Assembly: GCA_964537685.1 (NCBI GenBank)
Contig: CAZICM010000010.1
Span: forward strand, 1 to 64,000
From: CAZICM01 sp964537685
GTDB lineage: Bacteria > Myxococcota_A > Polyangia > Polyangiales > Polyangiaceae
Direction of reading: 5' to 3'
DNA length: 64,000 nucleotides
Below the pieces are notes generated by a model. That model made no database searches. It was not told the DNA's origin and saw only the letters and a program-made list of their open reading frames with translations. Below, piece by piece: positions 62,599 to 64,000 of this stretch. Within the stretch, counting starts at the first letter, position 1. The number at the start of each line of letters is the position of its first letter. Made by a program: the position numbers and the translations under genes.

Positions 62599-63483
62599 TT
62601 GGTGGACTCGCCGCTTTCACAAGGCTCCCCCGACTCAAAACCAGCGCCCAGTAAAAAGGGTCTCCTTATCGCGATTGGCGGTGCCGAAGATAAAGTCGGC
62701 GATCGCACCGTGCTAAGCGAAGTGGTTGCCCGATCGGGAGGCAGTCAGGCCGTTATCGCCCTGTTTCCAACCGCCTCAAGCATCCCTGCCGAACTCGCCG
62801 GGATGTATGAGCAAATCTTCCGTTCCATGGGCGCCGAAGTGCGCACCGTGTGGATCAAAACCCGCGCCGATGCCGAGGCTCCAGAAAATCTAGCCCTGCT
62901 CTCCGGCGCCACGGCCATCTTCTTCACCGGAGGCGCTCAAGGCCGCATTGTCACGCTGATGGGCGGAACCCCTATCGCCCAGGCCATCCGCCGCGCCTAC
63001 CGGGCAGGCGCGCTCGTCGCGGGCACCAGCGCCGGCGCCTCTGTCATCTGCGATCACATGATCGTCCAAGGCCAAAAAGGCTACGCACCCAAACGCCGCA
63101 GCGTCACCCTCGCGCCCGGCCTGGGCCTCACCAAACGCCTCGTCATCGATCAGCACTTCGCCCAGCGCCACCGCATCGGCCGCCTCTTCGCCGCCGTCGC
63201 GCTCAACCCTTTCCTGCTCGGCGTCGGCATCGATGAAGACACAGGCGTCGTCATCGATGGCAACAACAAAATGGAAGTCGTCGGCCGGGGCACCGTCACC
63301 GTCATCGATGCCGGCAAACTCGTTCACACCGATATCCACGAAACCCACGACACCGAACCCGCCGCGCTCCTCGGCCTTCAAGTGCACGTCATGACCTGCG
63401 GCTATGGCTTTGATATCGACGCGCGCAAGCCTATCTGGCAAGAGCGCATAAAACCCCGCTCATCGTCTTCGAAATCGCCATGA
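62599..63483 (+). CDS. cphB: Cyanophycinase
   Basis: CphB degrades cyanophycin to beta-Asp-Arg dipeptides. The 294-aa product (TTG at 62599; GTG at 62602 is equally possible) has the serine-hydrolase motif GTSAGAS with Ser144, TGGAQGR with Gln114, and DQHFAQRHRIGRL, all family signatures. No signal peptide is evident, so it is cytoplasmic. It overlaps the following synthetase gene by ATGA, which pairs degradation with synthesis. Confidence 0.95.
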   Translation: MVDSPLSQGSPDSKPAPSKKGLLIAIGGAEDKVGDRTVLSEVVARSGGSQAVIALFPTASSIPAELAGMYEQIFRSMGAEVRTVWIKTRADAEAPENLALLSGATAIFFTGGAQGRIVTLMGGTPIAQAIRRAYRAGALVAGTSAGASVICDHMIVQGQKGYAPKRRSVTLAPGLGLTKRLVIDQHFAQRHRIGRLFAAVALNPFLLGVGIDEDTGVVIDGNNKMEVVGRGTVTVIDAGKLVHTDIHETHDTEPAALLGLQVHVMTCGYGFDIDARKPIWQERIKPRSSSSKSP

Positions 63484-64000
63484 AACTCTTGGAAACCCGT
63501 GTGTACCGCGGCCCAAGCCCCTATGGATATAGGCCGCTTATCCGGCTGACTCTCGACTTGGAAACCCTCGAAGAGTCGCCCTCCAATCAACTGCCAGGCT
63601 TCACCGATAAGCTTTTGTTGGATGTGCCCACGCTCTACGAGCACGGCTGCTCCTACGGCGAACCCGGCGGCTTTATCCGAAGGCTCCGCGATGGCACTTG
63701 GTTCGGCCATATCACCGAACATGTCGCCCTCGAGTTTCAGTGCCTCGCCGGCACGCCCGTCACCTATGGCAAAACCCGGGGCACAGGCCGCCACGGCGTC
63801 TATCACGTCGTCTATAGCTTCGAGGATGAGCGCGTAGGCAGGCGCGCAGGCGAACTCGCACTGCGCTATCTGTGCAGCCTTCTTCCCGACGGCCACCCCG
63901 ACCGCAGCGCCCCTCCCGACCTCAAACAGGAAATCGACGAACTCGCGCGCCTCGCCGAACGGGTCGCCCTGGGCCCCTCCACCCGGAGCATCGTCGAAGA
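63480..64000 (+). CDS. cphA: Cyanophycin synthetase, N-terminal part (runs off window)
   Basis: The frame opens with ATG at 63480 and is open to the end of the window, so only about 173 residues are seen. The N-terminal domain shows RGPSPY, LPGFTDKLL, EHGCSYGEPGGFIRRL, GTWFGHITEHVALEFQCLAG and TYGKTRGTGRHGVYHVVYSFE, as in CphA before the ATP-grasp domain. It would polymerise Asp and Arg. It begins inside the stop of cphB, so the two form an operon. Confidence 0.93.
   Translation, partial: MKLLETRVYRGPSPYGYRPLIRLTLDLETLEESPSNQLPGFTDKLLLDVPTLYEHGCSYGEPGGFIRRLRDGTWFGHITEHVALEFQCLAGTPVTYGKTRGTGRHGVYHVVYSFEDERVGRRAGELALRYLCSLLPDGHPDRSAPPDLKQEIDELARLAERVALGPSTRSIVE

Overview
The window looks like a chromosome segment of a myxobacterium-like organism (Myxococcota, probably Polyangia). 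The evidence is an abundance of small and large lipoproteins, Cys-rich repeats of the CGNGxxDxGE type, eukaryote-like Ser/Thr kinases and pseudokinases with TPR or PEGA parts, a Roadblock/LC7 protein, and Gly-rich exported tails. Coding density is high, most operons are joined by ATGA, TGATG, GTGA or TAGATG stop/start overlaps, and no mobile element, CRISPR array, rRNA or tRNA was seen. The taxonomic placement is inference.

Layout. 1-283: five copies of a 42-bp repeat. 329-9266 (+): a coiled-coil orphan, a giant TPR pseudokinase, a protein with a degenerate Fic domain, and endonuclease III. 14344-9263 (-): a 1267-aa NfnB/NfnA-like flavoprotein fusion, a tiny lipoprotein, and MeaB. 14495-15973 (+): a kelch-like lipoprotein. 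20427-15984 (-): two paralogous di-heme oxidoreductases and a beta-propeller-like lipoprotein. 23728-20543 (-): a PEGA pseudokinase and a Cys-rich lipoprotein. 27738-23881 (-): three heme-motif lipoproteins around a DUF3570 outer-membrane barrel. 30618-27848 (-): Roadblock, aroQ, accB, accC. 30877-32742 (+): an aconitase-fold protein lacking all cluster cysteines.

36018-32836 (-): an unknown protein and a DUF4139 lipoprotein. 36123-37556 (+): a sulfatase-like lipoprotein. 40868-37558 (-): mutY, a small outer-membrane protein, a Cys-rich secreted protein and a lipoprotein. 41004-42786 (+): three small unknowns. 46454-42807 (-): dnaE. 46723-50362 (+): envelope lipoproteins including OmpA and a monoheme cytochrome c, with two strong intrinsic terminators. 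50363-50951: a non-coding stretch with an AT-rich core. 50952-55769 (+): a small lipoprotein, a cryptic RelA/SpoT-like synthetase, DUF507, a zinc ribbon, gmk, MTA phosphorylase and a PfkB kinase. 55948-60822 (+): a lipoprotein, an intact Ser/Thr kinase, an alpha/beta-hydrolase-like protein and an AlaX-type editing protein. 62418-60826 (-): proS. 62599-64000 (+): cphB and the start of cphA (cyanophycin degradation and synthesis).

Three themes stand out. First, enzyme folds with altered active sites: two pseudokinases, a Fic domain with His to Tyr, and an aconitase without Fe-S ligands. Second, a concentration of exported heme-motif proteins (nine motifs in six genes), four of them beside each other around an outer-membrane barrel or in a di-heme operon. 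Third, nucleotide metabolism placed next to a RelA/SpoT-like domain whose catalytic Asp and Glu appear conserved.
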